From: Selenomonas ruminantium subsp. lactilytica TAM6421
Lineage (GTDB): Bacteria > Bacillota > Negativicutes > Selenomonadales > Selenomonadaceae
NCBI RefSeq assembly: GCF_000284095.1
Contig: NC_017068.1
Location: 1,116,001 to 1,180,000, forward strand
Length of the DNA: 64,000 bases
Reading direction: 5' to 3'
Part shown: positions 1-8,724 of the stretch, in pieces
Numbering within the stretch: position 1 is the stretch's first letter
Layout of the letters: every line of letters begins with the position of its first letter
Program-made: the position numbers and the translations under genes
The notes under the pieces: model-generated
What the model saw: the letters and a program-made list of their open reading frames with translations, nothing else
Database searches by the model: none
Told to the model about the DNA's origin: nothing

Positions 1-703
1 TCATGGCAAGCGCGCCATCGAAGACCATTTCGACAGTGCGCCGGCGCTGGAGATGGAACTGAAGAAGAAGGGCAAGGATGATCTTCTGCAGATGGTACTG
101 GAAACAGCGGATATCAACGTCCATTACATCCGCCAGCGCTATATGCGCGGCCTGGGCGATGCAATCCTCTGCGCCCGCTCCTTTATGGAGAACGAGCCGT
201 TCGCGGTGCTCTTGGGTGATGATGTGGTCTATAACCCGCAGAAGCCGGCGCTGGCACAGCTGATCGATATTTACGAGGCCACGGGTGGTTCGGTGCTGGG
301 CTGCCAGAATGTGCCGGAGGAAAAGGTGTCTGCCTATGGTATCGTAGCCGGCACTCAGACGGATAACAGCCGCCTGATGCGGGTATCCGACATGGTGGAA
401 AAACCGGCCCGGGAAGAGGCACCCAGCCGTATGGCCGTATTGGGGCGCTATATCATCAAGCCCCAGATCTTTGATATCCTGGCCGAAACGAAGCCGGGCA
501 AGGGTGGGGAAATCCAGCTGACGGATGCCTTGAAGGTGCTGGCCCGTCAGGATGCGGTCTATGCTTATGACTTTGAGGGCAAGCGCTATGATGTAGGCGA
601 TAAGCTGGGCTTCCTGAAGGCTACGGTGGAATTTGCCCTGCGCCGTGAAGATCTGGGCGGTGCTTTTAAGGATTATTTGACGGAACTTACCAAGAGTTTC
701 TGA
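1..703 (+). CDS. galU: UTP-glucose-1-phosphate uridylyltransferase, 3' part
   Basis: The reading frame is open from base 2 of the window, so the N-terminus lies upstream. The visible part starts with HGKRAIEDHFD, typical of bacterial GalU just after the nucleotide-binding N-terminal region. It continues with FAVLLGDDVVYN, the metal- and UDP-binding region, and GEIQLTDAL, which is characteristic of the family. The C-terminus has VGDKLGFLKATVEFALR. The enzyme makes UDP-glucose from UTP and glucose-1-phosphate in the cytoplasm, for glycan and LPS precursors. It stops at 701-703. RmlA-type nucleotidyltransferases are less likely given the GalU-type tail. Confidence 0.93.
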   Translation, partial: HGKRAIEDHFDSAPALEMELKKKGKDDLLQMVLETADINVHYIRQRYMRGLGDAILCARSFMENEPFAVLLGDDVVYNPQKPALAQLIDIYEATGGSVLGCQNVPEEKVSAYGIVAGTQTDNSRLMRVSDMVEKPAREEAPSRMAVLGRYIIKPQIFDILAETKPGKGGEIQLTDALKVLARQDAVYAYDFEGKRYDVGDKLGFLKATVEFALRREDLGGAFKDYLTELTKSF

Positions 704-738
704 GCTATTGAGAACCTGATGGATCTGAGGTGTGACAC

Positions 739-1965
739 TTGCAGAAAAAGAATAAAGCCAATCTGGCCTTAGGCATCAGTGCGGCGGGATTTCTGGGGAC
801 CTTGGGCCTGACAGGGACGTTCCCTGCGGCCATGGTACATCATGGTTTTTTGGCGGCGACGATTGGCGGTCTGGCAGATTGGTTTGCCGTGACCGCCATT
901 TTTCATAAGCCGCTGGGAATCTCTTACCGTACGGATATCCTGCGGCGCAATCGTGCCCGCATCATGGATGCGCTGGTGACTTTTGCCAGCGAAGACCTCC
1001 TGAGCACGGACAACATCATGAATGTGCTGGAAAAACAGAATACCGGTACCTTGCTGGCGGAATATTTCATCCACCGGGGAGGCCGGGAAAAGGTGCATGA
1101 AGTGGTGAATACCGTGCTGCTGAAAGCTGTGAATGGATTGGATTCCCAGCGTATTGCCCGGGAGCTGGCGCCAGCCATCAAAAAGGGAATCAGCAGCTTC
1201 CCGCTGGAAGATATCCTGCCGGAAGTCCTGCGCCTGCTGGCCATGAATAAGCACTGTGACAGATTGCTGAGCAGCATGCTGTTGGTGGGGGAGCAGATCA
1301 TCATGTCTCCTGCCCTGCAGGATGCCATTCTGGCTCATATCCGGGTGCTGCGGGAAAACTATGAGAAGGATTCGGCGGGACGGGCCTTGATCATTGCCTC
1401 CCTGGGGCTTAGTGATGAAAAGATCCTGGCGTTGCTGGTAGACCGCATGAAGGCCAAAATTGCGTTATGGCGCAGCGGCGAGGATCATGATATGCTCAAA
1501 TCTGGTCTGATGGCTATGCTGATCAGCCTGAGCCAGGATGAGCGGCTCAAGGATATCCTGCTTGATCGGAAGGAACAGCTGCTGGAACATATCGATCTGA
1601 CTGATTATCTGGCTGGTTGGATAGAAGCCAATCTCAAGGGAGATGATCCCTTCTGGCTGGAACAGGTCAGGGCTTACACCGATGCACGCATCGATGAATA
1701 CATCAAGTCGGCGGCCTGGCAGGCGAAGTTTGATCAGATGGTCAAGGATTTCCTGCGGGCAGAACTGGTCAAGCATCATGGGCTGATACCGGGAATCATC
1801 CGGGAGCGCCTTTATGAGTTTTCCGATGATGAATTGGTGGAATTCGTGGAAGACAAGGTGCAGGACGATTTGCAGATGATCCGCATCAACGGTTCTATTG
1901 TAGGTGCTTTGGCAGGTATGGGCTTGTATATCCTCATCGCCTTGGCAGAAAGGATGTGGGGCTGA
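739..1965 (+). CDS. DUF445 family membrane protein, first copy
   Basis: A 408-residue protein of the DUF445 (YjiN/YheB-like) family. An N-terminal hydrophobic segment (about residues 8-35) runs into GGLADWFAVTAIFHKPLG, the family signature. The last 25 residues form a second membrane segment preceded by IRINGSIVGALAGMGLYI. The long middle is helical and probably lies outside the membrane. The start is TTG at 739, chosen because GAGGTG at 727-732 sits 6 bases before it and no better ATG exists near the conserved start. Function is unknown for the family. It overlaps the next gene, a paralogue, by one base (TGATG), so the two are very likely co-translated. Confidence 0.85.
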   Translation: MQKKNKANLALGISAAGFLGTLGLTGTFPAAMVHHGFLAATIGGLADWFAVTAIFHKPLGISYRTDILRRNRARIMDALVTFASEDLLSTDNIMNVLEKQNTGTLLAEYFIHRGGREKVHEVVNTVLLKAVNGLDSQRIARELAPAIKKGISSFPLEDILPEVLRLLAMNKHCDRLLSSMLLVGEQIIMSPALQDAILAHIRVLRENYEKDSAGRALIIASLGLSDEKILALLVDRMKAKIALWRSGEDHDMLKSGLMAMLISLSQDERLKDILLDRKEQLLEHIDLTDYLAGWIEANLKGDDPFWLEQVRAYTDARIDEYIKSAAWQAKFDQMVKDFLRAELVKHHGLIPGIIRERLYEFSDDELVEFVEDKVQDDLQMIRINGSIVGALAGMGLYILIALAERMWG

Positions 1966-3266
1966 TGGATAAAGGCATGAACAAGGCGGATAAGACTTTG
2001 CTGCTGGTGCTTTGTTGCTTTTTGACAGCTCTGGTGCTGCATCTGCAATATCGGGACAGTGTGCTGGCAGAGGCCTTTCTCTTTGCCAGCGAAGCGGCGC
2101 TGGTCGGGGGTATTGCGGATTGGTTCGCCGTGACGGCCCTGTTCCGCAAGCCGTTGGGGTTTCCCTATCATACGGCTATCCTGCCACGGCGCCGGGATGC
2201 ATTCATCCAGGCCTCGGTGACCTTGGTGCAGAAGGAATTCTTCTCTAAGCGCAAGATTTTCCGGCATCTGGAACGATTGCATATCCTGCCCATGCTGATG
2301 GGCTGGCTGCGGGAACCGGCTACGGAAAACCGGCTGGTCATGCAGCTTGTGAATTACCTGCGGGATTTCCTGCTCAGTCAGGAAGCCAGCAAGCATTCGG
2401 CTGTGCTGGCCGCCAAGGGCAGGGAAGCGTTGCAGGCCATCGAGCCGGAGGACTTTTTTGCCCTCTGGGGCAGCTGGTTGCAGCAGACTGGCAAGGATAA
2501 GGCTTTTGTCAAGCGGCTGGCGCAGTATTGGCATAAGCAGGTGTCCACAGAGGACACCCGGCAGAATCTGCAGAAGCTGCTGGAGGATTATGAGGCCGAA
2601 AAGACCAATGATAATCCATGGGCCAAGCTGGCTTCCTTCGCTCTACAGGCGGTGGATCTCGTAAACTATGGGGAAGCGGCTGAACTCATGCAGAAGCAGA
2701 TCCTGGCCATGCTGGAGGAATTGGAGACAGAGAATTCGCCCTTGCAGCAATCTTTGCTGGCGCTTTTTTATGAAAAATCCGCTGAGCTCAATGATGAGCC
2801 GGAATTCCACCAGCTGGTACATGAACTGAAGGACAGCCTGCTCAGGGATCTGCCCTTGGAGCCGGCCTTGGAACAGATATTTGCCAATCTGCGGGAGCAC
2901 TTTTTGCAGGATAAGGCCATGGACGTGGATCCTCTGGCTGAACATATGCCGGCTTTGCGTTCCCGCCTGGAAGAGATCATCCATGCGGAATATCAAAAGA
3001 CCTTGCAGCTTATGGAAGAGGATGAAGAACTGCGCAGAACCGTGAGCTCCTTTCTTTTTGACGTCATTGCCCGTTCGGCGCTTCATGCCCAGCACCTGAT
3101 TGGCGTGATCGTGGAGAATGTGCTTTCCGGCCTGACGGATGAGCAGCTAAATCGGTTGGTCTATGACAAGGTGGAACCGGATCTGCTCTGGATTCGCATG
3201 AATGGTTCCATCGTTGGTGCCAGCATCGGTCTGGTATTGTTCCTTTTGCTGAAAATCGCTGGCTGA
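1965..3266 (+). CDS. DUF445 family membrane protein, second copy
   Basis: A 433-residue paralogue of the preceding gene, sharing the GGIADWFAVTALFRKPLG signature and the C-terminal IRMNGSIVGASIGLVLFLLL membrane segment. The frame is open from a GTG at 1956. ATG 1965 is preferred because AAAGGA (1949-1954) is 10 bases upstream of it but only one base from the GTG. The central region (about residues 150-380) is acidic, helical and quite different from copy one, so the two may form a heteromer; this is inference. No terminator is obvious after it, and the next gene has its own promoter-like region. Confidence 0.84.
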   Translation: MDKGMNKADKTLLLVLCCFLTALVLHLQYRDSVLAEAFLFASEAALVGGIADWFAVTALFRKPLGFPYHTAILPRRRDAFIQASVTLVQKEFFSKRKIFRHLERLHILPMLMGWLREPATENRLVMQLVNYLRDFLLSQEASKHSAVLAAKGREALQAIEPEDFFALWGSWLQQTGKDKAFVKRLAQYWHKQVSTEDTRQNLQKLLEDYEAEKTNDNPWAKLASFALQAVDLVNYGEAAELMQKQILAMLEELETENSPLQQSLLALFYEKSAELNDEPEFHQLVHELKDSLLRDLPLEPALEQIFANLREHFLQDKAMDVDPLAEHMPALRSRLEEIIHAEYQKTLQLMEEDEELRRTVSSFLFDVIARSALHAQHLIGVIVENVLSGLTDEQLNRLVYDKVEPDLLWIRMNGSIVGASIGLVLFLLLKIAG

Positions 3267-3323
3267 TAGCGGGGAAAATAATAGTAAAAACTGCTAAATA
3301 AAAAATATTTAAGTAAAAATAGC

Positions 3324-3363
3324 TAGCTTTTATAAACCACATAGACTATAATATACTTTGTGA
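3324..3363 (+). promoter_or_regulatory. probable promoter of the mmd cluster
   Basis: A perfect TATAAT at 3347-3352 lies 47 bases before the mmdA start. The -35 at 3324-3329 (TAGCTT) is weak, with a 17-base spacer. TTGTGA at 3358-3363 matches one half of a Rex operator, but the second half (TCACAA) is not present, so Rex control is not supported. A strong AGGAGG (3390-3395 region) precedes the mmdA ATG. Confidence 0.5.
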
Positions 3364-3399
3364 CACGGTAGTGAAAAAAACCGTCATAGGAGGTATACA

Positions 3400-4929
3400 A
3401 TGGCTACTGTTCAAGAGAAAATCGATTTAATGCATGCTAAGAAAGAACATATCATGCAGGGCGGCGGTGCGGCCCGCATTGAGAAGCAGCATGCCAAAGG
3501 TAAGCAGACGGCGCGTGAGCGTATCGCCAAGCTCTTCGATGAGGGCACCTTTGTGGAACTGGATATGTTCATGAAACATCGTTGCACTAACTTCGGCCAG
3601 GAAAAGAAGGAACTCCCGGGCGAAGGCGTAGTAACCGGTTACGGCACGGTTGACGGCCGTCTGGTTTATGCTTATGCTCAGGATTTCACGGTTGAGGGTG
3701 GTTCCCTGGGCGAAAAGCATGCCCATAAGATTTGGAAGGTAATGGATCTGGCCATGAAGATGGGTGCTCCTTGCATCGGCATCAACGATTCCGGCGGTGC
3801 CCGCATCCAGGAAGCGGTAGATGCCCTGTCTGGTTATGGCGGTATCTTCTTCCGCAACACGGCGGCTTCCGGCGTGATCCCGCAGATTTCCGTTATCATG
3901 GGCCCATGTGCAGGCGGTGCTGTATATAGCCCGGCAATTACGGACTTCATTTACATGGTCAAGAACACCAGCCAGATGTTTATCACCGGCCCGGCGGTTA
4001 TCAAATCCGTTACGGCTGAAGAAGTGACGGCCGAAGCTCTCGGCGGCGCTATGACGCATAACACCCGCAGTGGTGTGGCACATTTCGCTGCTGAGGACGA
4101 AGACGACTGCATCCAGCAGATCCGTTACCTGCTGTCCTTCCTGCCCTCCAATAACATGGAGGATGCACCGGTTATGGAAACTGGCGATGATCCGGACCGT
4201 CAGGATGAAAGCTTGAACACGGTTATCCCGGACAACCCGAATGCGCCGTACGATATGAAGGACGTCATTCGTTCTATCGTTGATAACGGTGAATTCTATG
4301 AAGTGCATGAGCACTTTGCTACGAACATCATCTGCTGCTTTGCCCGTTTCGATGGCCGCAGCGTTGGTATCATTGCCAACCAGCCCAGCGTGATGGCTGG
4401 CTGCCTCGATGTGGATGCATCGGATAAATCCGCACGTTTCATCCGCTTCTGCGATGCCTTCAACATTCCTTTGGTCAACCTCGTTGACGTACCGGGCTTC
4501 CTGCCGGGTGTCGATCAGGAATACAACGGCATTATCCGCCATGGTGCGAAGATGCTGTATGCATATAGTGAGGCAACGGTTCCCAAGGTTACGGTTATTA
4601 CTCGTAAGGCTTATGGCGGTTCCTATATCGCTATGTGCTGCCGTGAGCTCGGCGCTGACCAGGTTATGGCTTGGCCGACATCCGAAATCGCCGTTATGGG
4701 CCCGGCTGGTGCAGCCAACATCATCTTCCGCAAGGATCCGGACAAGGATGCCAAGACGGCAGAATATGTGGATAACTTCGCTACGCCGTACGTAGCTGCT
4801 GAACGCGGTTATGTGGATATGGTCATCGAGCCGAAGGAAACCCGTCCTTGCATCATTACGGCCCTGAATGCTCTTGCCAGCAAGCGCGAAGTTGGCCCGG
4901 CTAAGAAACATGGGTGCATTCCGCTCTAA
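3400..4929 (+). CDS. mmdA: methylmalonyl-CoA decarboxylase, carboxyltransferase (alpha) subunit
   Basis: A 509-residue protein of the acyl-CoA carboxyltransferase family (MmdA/PccB). The N-terminal half has GQGGGAARIEKQHAKGKQ-like and TARERI motifs, then GINDSGGARIQE and GPCAGGAVYSPA, the acyl-CoA-binding crotonase-like fold. The C-terminal half has VDVPGFLPGVDQEYNGIIRH and KAYGGSYIAM, the carboxybiotin side. It moves the carboxyl group of (S)-methylmalonyl-CoA to biotin. In Veillonella and Propionigenium this drives a Na+ pump. PccB would have the same domains; the neighbours (an mmdE-like gene and a separate biotin carrier, no biotin carboxylase) favour the decarboxylase. The start has an AGGAGG at ideal spacing. 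Confidence 0.9.
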   Translation: MATVQEKIDLMHAKKEHIMQGGGAARIEKQHAKGKQTARERIAKLFDEGTFVELDMFMKHRCTNFGQEKKELPGEGVVTGYGTVDGRLVYAYAQDFTVEGGSLGEKHAHKIWKVMDLAMKMGAPCIGINDSGGARIQEAVDALSGYGGIFFRNTAASGVIPQISVIMGPCAGGAVYSPAITDFIYMVKNTSQMFITGPAVIKSVTAEEVTAEALGGAMTHNTRSGVAHFAAEDEDDCIQQIRYLLSFLPSNNMEDAPVMETGDDPDRQDESLNTVIPDNPNAPYDMKDVIRSIVDNGEFYEVHEHFATNIICCFARFDGRSVGIIANQPSVMAGCLDVDASDKSARFIRFCDAFNIPLVNLVDVPGFLPGVDQEYNGIIRHGAKMLYAYSEATVPKVTVITRKAYGGSYIAMCCRELGADQVMAWPTSEIAVMGPAGAANIIFRKDPDKDAKTAEYVDNFATPYVAAERGYVDMVIEPKETRPCIITALNALASKREVGPAKKHGCIPL

Positions 4930-4956
4930 GCTGTATTTTTTCGGAGGTCTTTTACC

Positions 4957-5112
4957 ATGAAAACTGAAGCAAATGGCGCTTCGCCAGAAGTGGTGGCAGC
5001 TATTACCGCTGCTGTCCAGATGATGATGGGTAACAAGGTCATCGCTGTACGCATCAAACGCAGTGATGTTTGGGCGCTGTCCGCCCGCGGTGGTCTGGCT
5101 CGTCCGTTCTGA
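4957..5112 (+). CDS. mmdE: small subunit, MmdE/OadG C-terminus-like
   Basis: A 51-codon gene between mmdA and the biotin carrier. It begins MKTEANGASPEVVAAITAAV and ends SARGGLARPF. CGGAGG at 4942-4947 lies about 9 bases before the ATG. The sequence EVVAAITAAV followed by a basic, Trp-containing end resembles the C-terminal part of OadG/MmdD gamma/delta chains and the about 55-residue MmdE of Veillonella. It lacks the membrane helix expected of MmdD. In Veillonella the small chain stabilises the complex. Assignment rests on position, size and the short motif, so it is probable and not certain. Confidence 0.7.
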   Translation: MKTEANGASPEVVAAITAAVQMMMGNKVIAVRIKRSDVWALSARGGLARPF

Positions 5113-5152
5113 TGCTTGTTATCGCGACAAATCTACTATGGGGGAATAACGA

Positions 5153-5542
5153 ATGAAAAAGTTCAATATCACGGTTAATGGTACGGCTTATGAAGTCGAA
5201 GTCGAAGAAGTGAAATCTGCTGTTGCAGCTCCGAAGGCTGCTCCTGCTGCACCGAAAGCAGCACCGGCTCCCGCAGCTCCTGCTGCCCCGGCTGCTCCGA
5301 AGAAGGCTGCTGTAGCCGCTGGCGCTGGTGAGCATTCCATCGATGCTCCGATGCCGGGCAAGATCGTGAAGCTCGTAGCCAGCGAAGGCCAGGCTGTCAA
5401 GGCTGGCGAAACGCTGCTGATCCTCGAAGCCATGAAGATGCAGAACGAAATCGCAGCAGATGCTGACGGTGTAGTCAAGTCCTTCAACGTGGCTGCTGGC
5501 CAGAGCGTTAAGGCTCATGAATCCCTGGTTATCCTGGGCTGA
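5153..5542 (+). CDS. mmdC: biotin carboxyl carrier subunit of methylmalonyl-CoA decarboxylase
   Basis: A 129-residue biotin carrier. Residues 1-22 form a short N-terminal beta segment ([20 protein letters not shown]). Residues 23-60 are an Ala/Pro/Lys linker, flexible and repetitive, that lets the domain swing between active sites. Residues 62-129 are the biotinyl domain with EAMKM, whose lysine carries biotin. The start follows GGGGGAATAACG. The carrier shuttles carboxybiotin from MmdA to the membrane subunit MmdB, which is not in this window. The Ala-Pro linker is typical of OadA/MmdC/PccA-type carriers. Confidence 0.9.
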   Translation: MKKFNITVNGTAYEVEVEEVKSAVAAPKAAPAAPKAAPAPAAPAAPAAPKKAAVAAGAGEHSIDAPMPGKIVKLVASEGQAVKAGETLLILEAMKMQNEIAADADGVVKSFNVAAGQSVKAHESLVILG

Positions 5543-5574
5543 TTGATTTCCTTTGATATTTACCAGTGTTTCCA

Positions 5575-5603
5575 TTGCCATGTGCTTGATTTTGTGGTAA
5601 AAT
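5575..5603 (+). promoter_or_regulatory. promoter of the valS leader
   Basis: TTGCCA (5575-5580) and TAAAAT (5598-5603) are separated by 17 bases. Transcription would start near 5610, just before the T-box leader. No other good promoter is seen between mmdC and valS. Confidence 0.6.
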
Positions 5604-5609
5604 TAACGC

Positions 5610-5862
5610 CGTATCAAATGAATAGCAAGGCAATGAGAAAGAGGAGTAAGGTCTTAGCTGCGGCATAGAGAGAAAACGGTTGGTGTAAGTTTTCATGCAG
5701 CGGGCGTGAAGGTCGCTTTTGAGCTTCCGGGCTGAAGGCAGTAGGTTTGGACGTTCGCCGCGTTAAGGCTTTGAGCTGACCGGTCAGATTGACAGGTCAG
5801 GAACATTGGTGGTACCACGGAAGTATGCGCTTTCGTCCTTTGGGGCGAAGGCGCTTTTTTTT
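5610..5862 (+). promoter_or_regulatory. T-box leader controlling valS
   Basis: Classic T-box layout. Stem I material lies around 5630-5745 with a candidate specifier GTC (Val) at 5712-5714 inside GAAGGTCGC. The stem III hairpin (CTGACC...GGTCAG) is at 5776-5800. The T-box sequence GGTGGTACCACGG is at 5808-5820 and can pair with the acceptor end of uncharged tRNA. The competing terminator hairpin spans 5827-5854, with arms GCGCTTTCG and CGAAGGCGC, followed by eight T at 5855-5862. By family knowledge, uncharged tRNA-Val stabilises the antiterminator and allows valS transcription. The T-box sequence and terminator are certain by eye; the specifier is probable. Confidence 0.92.
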
Positions 5863-5874
5863 GTAAGGAACGAA

Positions 5875-6010
5875 GAAAAGAAATTAAAATGGATTGCGTA
5901 GGATGAATCTTCAATGTCAAGGCAGAGGAGTGAGGCGTAGCAAGGCTACGTTGAACGACGATAACGCAGACAGGGGAGATTCAGACAAGCAAGACGTTTA
6001 ATTTCTTTTC
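5875..6010 (+). other. structured element between the T-box terminator and valS
   Basis: A 136-base stretch closed by a perfect 14-base inverted repeat, 5875-5888 against 5997-6010. Nested inside are GAATCT (5905-5910) against AGATTC (5977-5982) and a hairpin CGTAG-CAAGG-CTACG (5936-5950). It lies in the valS 5' untranslated region, after the attenuator and 12 bases before the AAGGAGG of valS. It has no open frame of note. It may be an intergenic repeat insertion or a second leader structure. I do not recognise a known RNA family. Confidence 0.55.
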
Positions 6011-6034
6011 GAGAGTTCCGTAAGGAGGATTTAG

Positions 6035-8710
6035 ATGAGCGAAGTAATGGAACAGGAAAACAATATTCCGAAGGTTTATGACCCGCAGTCGTTTGAGAAG
6101 AAATGGTATAAGTTCTGGGAGGATAACAAACTTTTCCACGCAGAAGTGGACAAAAGCAAGAAGCCGTACAGCATGGTGATCCCGCCGCCAAACGTCACGG
6201 GCCAGCTGCATATGGGGCATGCCCTGGACAATACCCTGCAGGATATTCTGATCCGTTTCCGCCGCATGCAGGGATACAACGCCGTCTGGATTCCGGGCTG
6301 TGACCATGCCGGCATCGCCACCCAGGCAAAGGTTGAGGGCGCTCTGCGGGAAGAGGGAACCAACCGTTACGAACTGGGGCGCGAAAAGTTCCTGGAACGT
6401 GTCTGGGACTGGAAGGAACAGTACGGCAACCGCATCATGTCCCAGCTGCGCTCTTTGGGTTCCTCCTGTGACTGGGACCGTCAGCGCTTCACCATGGACG
6501 AAGGCTGCTCTGCCGCTGTCCGCGAAGTGTTCGTGAGCCTCTATGAAAAAGGTTTGATCTATCAGGGTACCCGCATCACCAACTGGTGCCCCAACTGCAA
6601 CACGGCCATTTCTGATATCGAAGTGGAGCATGAAAATGAAGCCGGCCATCTCTGGCATCTGCGCTATCAGGTAGAAGGTACGGATCAGTATGTGGAAATC
6701 GCCACCACCCGTCCGGAAACCATGTTCGGCGATACGGGCGTGGCTGTGCATCCCGAGGATGAACGCTATAAGGATATCGTGGGTAAGACCTTGATCCTGC
6801 CCATTGTGAACCGCCGCATCCCGCTGTTTGCCGATGAATATGTAGACAAGGAATTTGGTACTGGTGCCGTTAAGGTCACCCCGGCTCATGATCCCAATGA
6901 CTTTGAGATGGGGCTTCGCCACAATCTGGAACAGGTCAAGGTCATCGGCAACGACGGCCATATGCTGGAAGGTGCCGGCAAGTATGAAGGCATGGACCGC
7001 TATGAATGCCGCAAGGCCCTCGTCAAGGAACTCGAAGAACTCGGCGTGCTGGTTTCCGTGGAAGACCACGAACATGCTGTGGGCCATTGCTCCCGCTGCC
7101 ACAGCACGATTGAGCCGTTGGTTTCCAAGCAGTGGTTCGTCAAGATGGAGTCTTTGGCTAAGCCGGCTATGGAAGCTGTGCAGGATGGCCGCATCAAGTT
7201 CGTGCCGGAACGCTTCAGCAAGATTTACCTGCAGTGGCTCGAAAACATCCGCGACTGGTGCATTTCCCGCCAGCTCTGGTGGGGCCACCGCATTCCGGCC
7301 TGGTACTGCGATGACTGCGGCAAGACCAGCGTGTCCCGCACGGATCTGACGGAATGCCCGCATTGCCATAGCAAGCATATCCATCAGGACGAAGACGTGC
7401 TGGATACCTGGTTCAGCTCCGGCCTCTGGCCCTTTGAAACCATGGGCTGGCCGGAAGAGACGGAAGAGCTCAAGCACTTCTATCCCACGGCAACTCTGGT
7501 AACGGGCTACGACATCATCTTCTTCTGGGTAGCCCGCATGGTCATGATGGGGCTGGAATTCGGCAAGGACATTCCCTTCCAGCATGTATTCATCCACGGT
7601 CTCGTCCGCGACAGCCAGGGCCGCAAGATGAGTAAGTCCCTGGGCAACGGCATCGATCCGGTGGAAGTCATCGAAAAGTACGGCGCCGACACCCTGCGCT
7701 TCATGCTGATTACGGGCAACACTCCGGGCAACGACATGCGCTTCTATTGGGAACGCGTGGAATCTGCCCGTAACTTTGCCAACAAAATCTGGAACGCTTC
7801 CCGCTACATGCTCATGAACCTCGAAGGTTTTGATAAGAGCTTCAAGCCGGAAGAGGCTGATTATACCCTGGCTGACCGCTGGATTCTTTCCCGCTATGCC
7901 CGCACCGTGCGCGACGTGACGGAGAACCTCGACAAGTTCGAGCTGGGCGAAGCCGGCCGCATGATTTACGAATTCATCTGGAACGAGTTCTGCGACTGGT
8001 ACATCGAGCTCACCAAGTCCCGTCTCTACGACAAGGAAAATGTACGGGCACGTAATACGGCTCTCTACGTACTGAGCTATGTACTGGAAGGCACCCTGCG
8101 CCTGCTGCATCCCTTCATGCCCTTCCTCACGGAAGAGATCTGGCAGAAGGTTCCCCATGATGAAGCCCTCAAGAGCATCATGGAAACGGCATGGCCGGCT
8201 GGTGACGAAGGCTGCATCAGCGAGGACATCGAAGCCCAGATGACGGCTATCATGGAAACCATCAAGACTGTCCGCAATATGCGCGCGGAAGTTGGTGCTG
8301 CTCCGAGCAAGAAGAGCGAGCTTATCCTGAGCTTCACGGACGAATCCCTGCGCGCTGTGTTCACGGAAAACCAGAGCTATCTGGATAAATTGGCATCTTC
8401 TGATCCCATCACCATCCTGCCGGCTGGTGCCGCAAAACCAGAAAATGCCATGGCCGGTGTGGTCAGCGGCGTGGAAGTATTCCTGCCCCTCAAGGGCCTC
8501 ATCGATGTGGAGAAGGAAACCGCCCGCCTCACGAAGGAACTGGAGAAGCTGGACAAGGAAATCAGCCGTCTGGCCAAGAAATTGGGCAATGAAGGCTTCC
8601 TGGCCAAGGCTCCTGCCGATGTCGTAGCAGGTGAGAAGGAGAAACTGGCTGGTTACGAGGAAAAGAAAAAATCTGTGGAAAGCCGTATGCAGGACTTGGC
8701 TAAACTTTGA
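6035..8710 (+). CDS. valS: valyl-tRNA synthetase
   Basis: An 891-residue class Ia synthetase that charges tRNA-Val. The HIGH-type motif is [14 protein letters not shown] near residues 51-64, and KMSKS is at about 531-535 ([14 protein letters not shown]). The editing domain lies between them ([16 protein letters not shown] near residue 225). The C-terminal 65 residues form the coiled-coil arm typical of ValRS. AAGGAGG is 8 bases before ATG 6035. Expression is governed by the T-box upstream. folC follows directly, so folC and downstream genes may share T-box-regulated readthrough. Confidence 0.98.
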   Translation: MSEVMEQENNIPKVYDPQSFEKKWYKFWEDNKLFHAEVDKSKKPYSMVIPPPNVTGQLHMGHALDNTLQDILIRFRRMQGYNAVWIPGCDHAGIATQAKVEGALREEGTNRYELGREKFLERVWDWKEQYGNRIMSQLRSLGSSCDWDRQRFTMDEGCSAAVREVFVSLYEKGLIYQGTRITNWCPNCNTAISDIEVEHENEAGHLWHLRYQVEGTDQYVEIATTRPETMFGDTGVAVHPEDERYKDIVGKTLILPIVNRRIPLFADEYVDKEFGTGAVKVTPAHDPNDFEMGLRHNLEQVKVIGNDGHMLEGAGKYEGMDRYECRKALVKELEELGVLVSVEDHEHAVGHCSRCHSTIEPLVSKQWFVKMESLAKPAMEAVQDGRIKFVPERFSKIYLQWLENIRDWCISRQLWWGHRIPAWYCDDCGKTSVSRTDLTECPHCHSKHIHQDEDVLDTWFSSGLWPFETMGWPEETEELKHFYPTATLVTGYDIIFFWVARMVMMGLEFGKDIPFQHVFIHGLVRDSQGRKMSKSLGNGIDPVEVIEKYGADTLRFMLITGNTPGNDMRFYWERVESARNFANKIWNASRYMLMNLEGFDKSFKPEEADYTLADRWILSRYARTVRDVTENLDKFELGEAGRMIYEFIWNEFCDWYIELTKSRLYDKENVRARNTALYVLSYVLEGTLRLLHPFMPFLTEEIWQKVPHDEALKSIMETAWPAGDEGCISEDIEAQMTAIMETIKTVRNMRAEVGAAPSKKSELILSFTDESLRAVFTENQSYLDKLASSDPITILPAGAAKPENAMAGVVSGVEVFLPLKGLIDVEKETARLTKELEKLDKEISRLAKKLGNEGFLAKAPADVVAGEKEKLAGYEEKKKSVESRMQDLAKL

Positions 8711-8724
8711 TAGGGGTGTCCTAT

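Noticed and set aside
3358-3363. TTGTGA before mmdA as a Rex operator
   Set aside because: Only one half-site is present; TCACAA is missing at the right distance.
3427-4911. A 494-codon open frame on the minus strand across mmdA
   Set aside because: It lies fully opposite a well-matched gene, has no ribosome binding site or family pattern, and arises from the biased codon use of mmdA.
5777-5799. The palindrome pair in the valS leader as an independent operator
   Set aside because: It coincides with stem III of the T-box, so its pairing is already explained.
5981-8158. A 725-codon open frame on the minus strand across valS
   Set aside because: A shadow of the strongly biased valS codons; His/Phe/Ala-rich translation without any recognisable domain.
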